Positions 61,647 to 64,000 of a stretch of DNA of 64,000 bases are shown here, piece after piece. Source of the DNA: Parasitella parasitica (taxonomy: Eukaryota; Mucoromycota; Mucoromycetes; Mucorales; Mucoraceae). The stretch covers positions 322,230 through 386,229 of the forward strand of contig MU619247.1 of NCBI GenBank assembly GCA_025201805.1, written 5' to 3'. The translations under genes and the position numbers were made by a program. Positions within the stretch are counted from its first letter, which is position 1; each line of letters opens with the position of its first letter. A model generated the notes under the pieces. It searched no databases. It was not told the origin of the DNA and saw only the letters and a program-made list of their open reading frames with translations.

Positions 61647-64000
61647 TTACTTGTTAAATGGTTTTAACATTGTTATGTGGACATTTGAGAGTGTCTTTTT
61701 GGTTTCATTGTTTGATATGTTGTAACGATGCTTGGACAGTATTTTTGTAATTGTGAACGGACTTAACCAATCTGGCGATAATTTTCTAGGTTTGTTCCTT
61801 GTGGATAATGCATTGTTATAAGTGAGAACTTGGTCATGTAGTTGATATGTCCGGTAGTCGTTGAAATTTTGATAACATTTTTGTATGTTGTTATTCACGA
61901 TTTCAAATGCTTTATCTAATTTGTGTTTTAGATCGGTTGCGAACTTTGACATGGGTGTGTGATTATCTTGATACATTTCCGGTAGCTGTTCCTCATTGAT
62001 GGAATTTAACGGTGTTCTTGCTACTCTTCCATGCGCTAATTCGAATGGGGAGTGGAGTGTAGCGTGGTGGTAAGTTTTGTTGTATATAAACCTTATTGTT
62101 GTGCCAGTGTCAAAGGGCGCAGCGTAATGTTATGTAAATAAGATTTGTATAAAGTAATAAAGACTTTCTGAATAAAACCAGATACAAAACTGAAGACTTT
62201 TATTGACATAAGATATGATCTCTATTTATACTAAAATATATCCCAATCAATGTTTATCCACATAACATCTGATGTTTGACAAGAAGTGTCAAACCTTATT
62301 AAATCACAGCATTTCCAGGACAGACCTATCTTTCTATTTTACATTAAAGAGAAGATTGGGTAGGATGTCTTCCCGACATCCCGCGATCTGATCTAGATGT
62401 ATTCTTTGAATAAGCCTGGAACCTTGCAAGAGGTCCAATTACAACTTGTAGCTTATTCCTTATTTGTAAAAGAATTACCAACAATTAATATCATGATCCG
62501 TGCATTATGACTAAGTTAGATATGACATATGTAGCCTTTATATGGATACAACACTTATCAGCTTGAGATTTTTGTCCCAGTGCTGTACTATTTCTGCTTC
62601 GTTTGCGTATATATGAGTATCATTGTGCGTAAAGTTTTCATAAAGCGTTCAACTATTTCATTACTGCTTTGCTTATTCGGAGGTGTGTGTATTATCTTTA
62701 TGTCAACGTATTTTGCGAGATCGTGGACCATTTGGGATCCAAACGGAGGACCATTATCGCTGATGATTCTCTCAGGTACGCCGTGTCGAGTTATGAATTG
62801 GTTATACACTATATTCACTAGTTCTGAGGAGTTTATTGTTTTGGATGGATATATCTCCACGTATTTAGTAAATGTGTTGATGACCACAAGTATTTAGCGG
62901 TAGCCTTTAGCTGTTTCTGGTAATGGACCGAAGTGATCCATGGCAATTATTTTAAATGGCGCATCGCCTGCTATTGTCGTCATTTGGTAATTGTAATTTT
63001 TGTTTCCCTTAACGTATTGACACATTTGGCACTTGTTGATGTACGTCTTGATATCCTTGTCTATTCCCTGCCACCATAAGTTTGCCTTCAGTATCGATTG
63101 TTTTGTCTTGGTGATACCTCCATGTCCCGCAAACTTGCTCTGATGATGGGTGTCTAGTACGTGAGAGCTAGGTATAATCTTGTATGCTATCTTATTGAAG
63201 ATTTTGACTTGTTTGTATTTATCGTTGGTATTGGTGAAGTAGTATTTGAGACGAGGATCACTTTGCTGCTCTTGTGTCCAATTGATAGTTAGCGCAGTGA
63301 CATCCGTGGCATTTATAGATCTTGAAAGTGCATCAGCGACTTTGTTTGTCGTGCCTGGAATGTATTTTACAGTGAAATAATAAGATTGGAGAAACACGCA
63401 CCATCTCCAAAGTCTTGGTTGCATGTCTTGATTTGATTTGAGAATCCATTGCAGAGATGAATGATCTGTATAAATAGTGAAATGTCCTCTTTCGAGAAAT
63501 GCTCTGTGTTTTTTGATACCAAATATAATAGCGAGTGCTTCTATTTCTCTTACAGGATAGTTTCGCTCGTGTTTTGTTAAAGCTCTTGATGCGAAGGATA
63601 AAGGGTAAGGTGTTTCGTCATATTTTTGGCACAGTACGACAGCAATACCCGCAGTAGTGGCGGCATCACAATAGAGTTCGAATGGTTTGTGGAAATCCGG
63701 TTGTCGTAATATGGGTAGTTGTGCCAATGCATACTGGATGCGGCGGAACGCCTGTTCTTGTTCAGCTTCCCAGCCGAAAGGATGATCTTTTTGTTTAAGA
63801 CGCCTTAATGGTTCTGTCATTATTTGATATTGTGATATGAAGCGTTGATAAACTCCTGCCATTCTGAGGAAACGTTCTAGCTCTTTTATGTCTTTTGGAG
63901 GACGCAAATTTACGATAGGTTGTATCTTGTCAGGATCTGCCTGTATTCCTTGTTGTGACACTATAAAGCCAAGGAATGTAATTTGAGTTAAAGCAAACTG
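61647..64000 (-). pseudogene. Ty3/gypsy polyprotein (RT end, RNase H, integrase), interrupted
   Basis: Homology continues past the right edge of the window. In order on the minus strand: end of reverse transcriptase (ITFLGFIVSQQG), RNase H (FELYCDAATTAG, FTIYTDHSSLQW, ADALSR), the integrase HHCC finger (HQSKFAGHGG...CQMCQ), and the integrase core with Asp in MDHFGPLP, Asp in IISDNGPPFGS and Glu in EIVERFMKTLR. The chromodomain-proximal tail follows (SPDWLSPFTITKIL), ending at 61647. RNase H and integrase catalytic acids are intact, but the ORF is disabled by a TAA at 62896-62894, a frameshift near 62590-62600 and an inserted solo LTR at 62097-62553. It is a relatively recent fungal retrotransposon copy, now inactive. 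Confidence 0.9.
62097..62553 (-). mobile_element. solo LTR nested in the gypsy integrase
   Basis: A 457-bp insertion with ends TGTTGT (62097-62102) and ACAACA (62548-62553), flanked by identical 5-bp target duplications CTTAT at 62092-62096 and 62554-62558. On the minus strand it contains a TAGTATAAATAGAG promoter segment (about 62219-62232) and a downstream CAATAAAAG signal, so it reads as an LTR in minus orientation. Reading the host sequence without it and one duplication copy restores one continuous integrase frame (HWDKNL then KLIRFIYN). Confidence 0.88.

Overview
The window looks like an early-diverging fungus, most likely a mucoralean (Mucoromycota). The DNA is A+T rich with many poly(A)/poly(T) tracts. 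Genes are compact, and introns are mostly 45-90 bp with GTAAG-like donors and TAG/CAG acceptors. The proteome is eukaryotic and fungal: a Cdc25-type Ras GEF, a Mig1/CreA-type zinc finger, a short-type peroxygenase and a PIKfyve/Fab1 kinase. I spliced the genes by hand. Every exon chain given closes in frame, but none is backed by transcript data.

Layout. 0.1-2 kb: a Q-rich zinc-finger protein, an unrecognised small protein and a broken collagen-like ORF. 3.8-7.9 kb: a full-length ABCB exporter (minus). 10.7-11.7 kb: a membrane-anchored peroxygenase. 13-14.5 kb: a four-RRM Nrd1/Mrn1-like RNA-binding protein. 14.6-25.8 kb: a minus-strand block of a cytochrome P450, an SH3-WW-WW Ras GEF and a FYVE-less Fab1-like lipid kinase. 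26-29.3 kb: a transposon graveyard (LINE-like tail, dead IS630/Tc1-type transposase, reverse-transcriptase scrap). 29.5-46.1 kb: dense housekeeping genes. These are mitochondrial GluRS, ribosomal protein L30, a BORCS6-like subunit, a RanBP2-finger/RRM/pseudo-exonuclease protein, oligoribonuclease, a sugar transporter, the bifunctional PFK-2/FBPase-2, and succinyl-CoA ligase beta. 46-51 kb: a gene-poor stretch with a 405-base assembly gap, an LTR-like remnant and a decayed multi-pass membrane protein gene. 51.5-55.8 kb: cytosolic AsnRS and a two-finger C2H2 regulator. 56-64 kb: gene-poor, ending in a Ty3/gypsy element (minus, running off the right edge) whose integrase is interrupted by a solo LTR.

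How the genes relate: there is no operon logic. Loose themes are signalling (Ras GEF, Fab1, BORC subunit at the endolysosome), carbon metabolism (hexose-type transporter, PFK-2/FBPase-2, succinyl-CoA ligase, Mig1/CreA-type regulator) and translation (GluRS, AsnRS, eL30). I found no wholly new biological system. The most informative observations are the nested solo LTR that still carries its 5-bp target duplication, the decayed 7TM-like gene beside the gap, the catalytically dead exonuclease domain, the FYVE-less Fab1, and the structured L30 intron.
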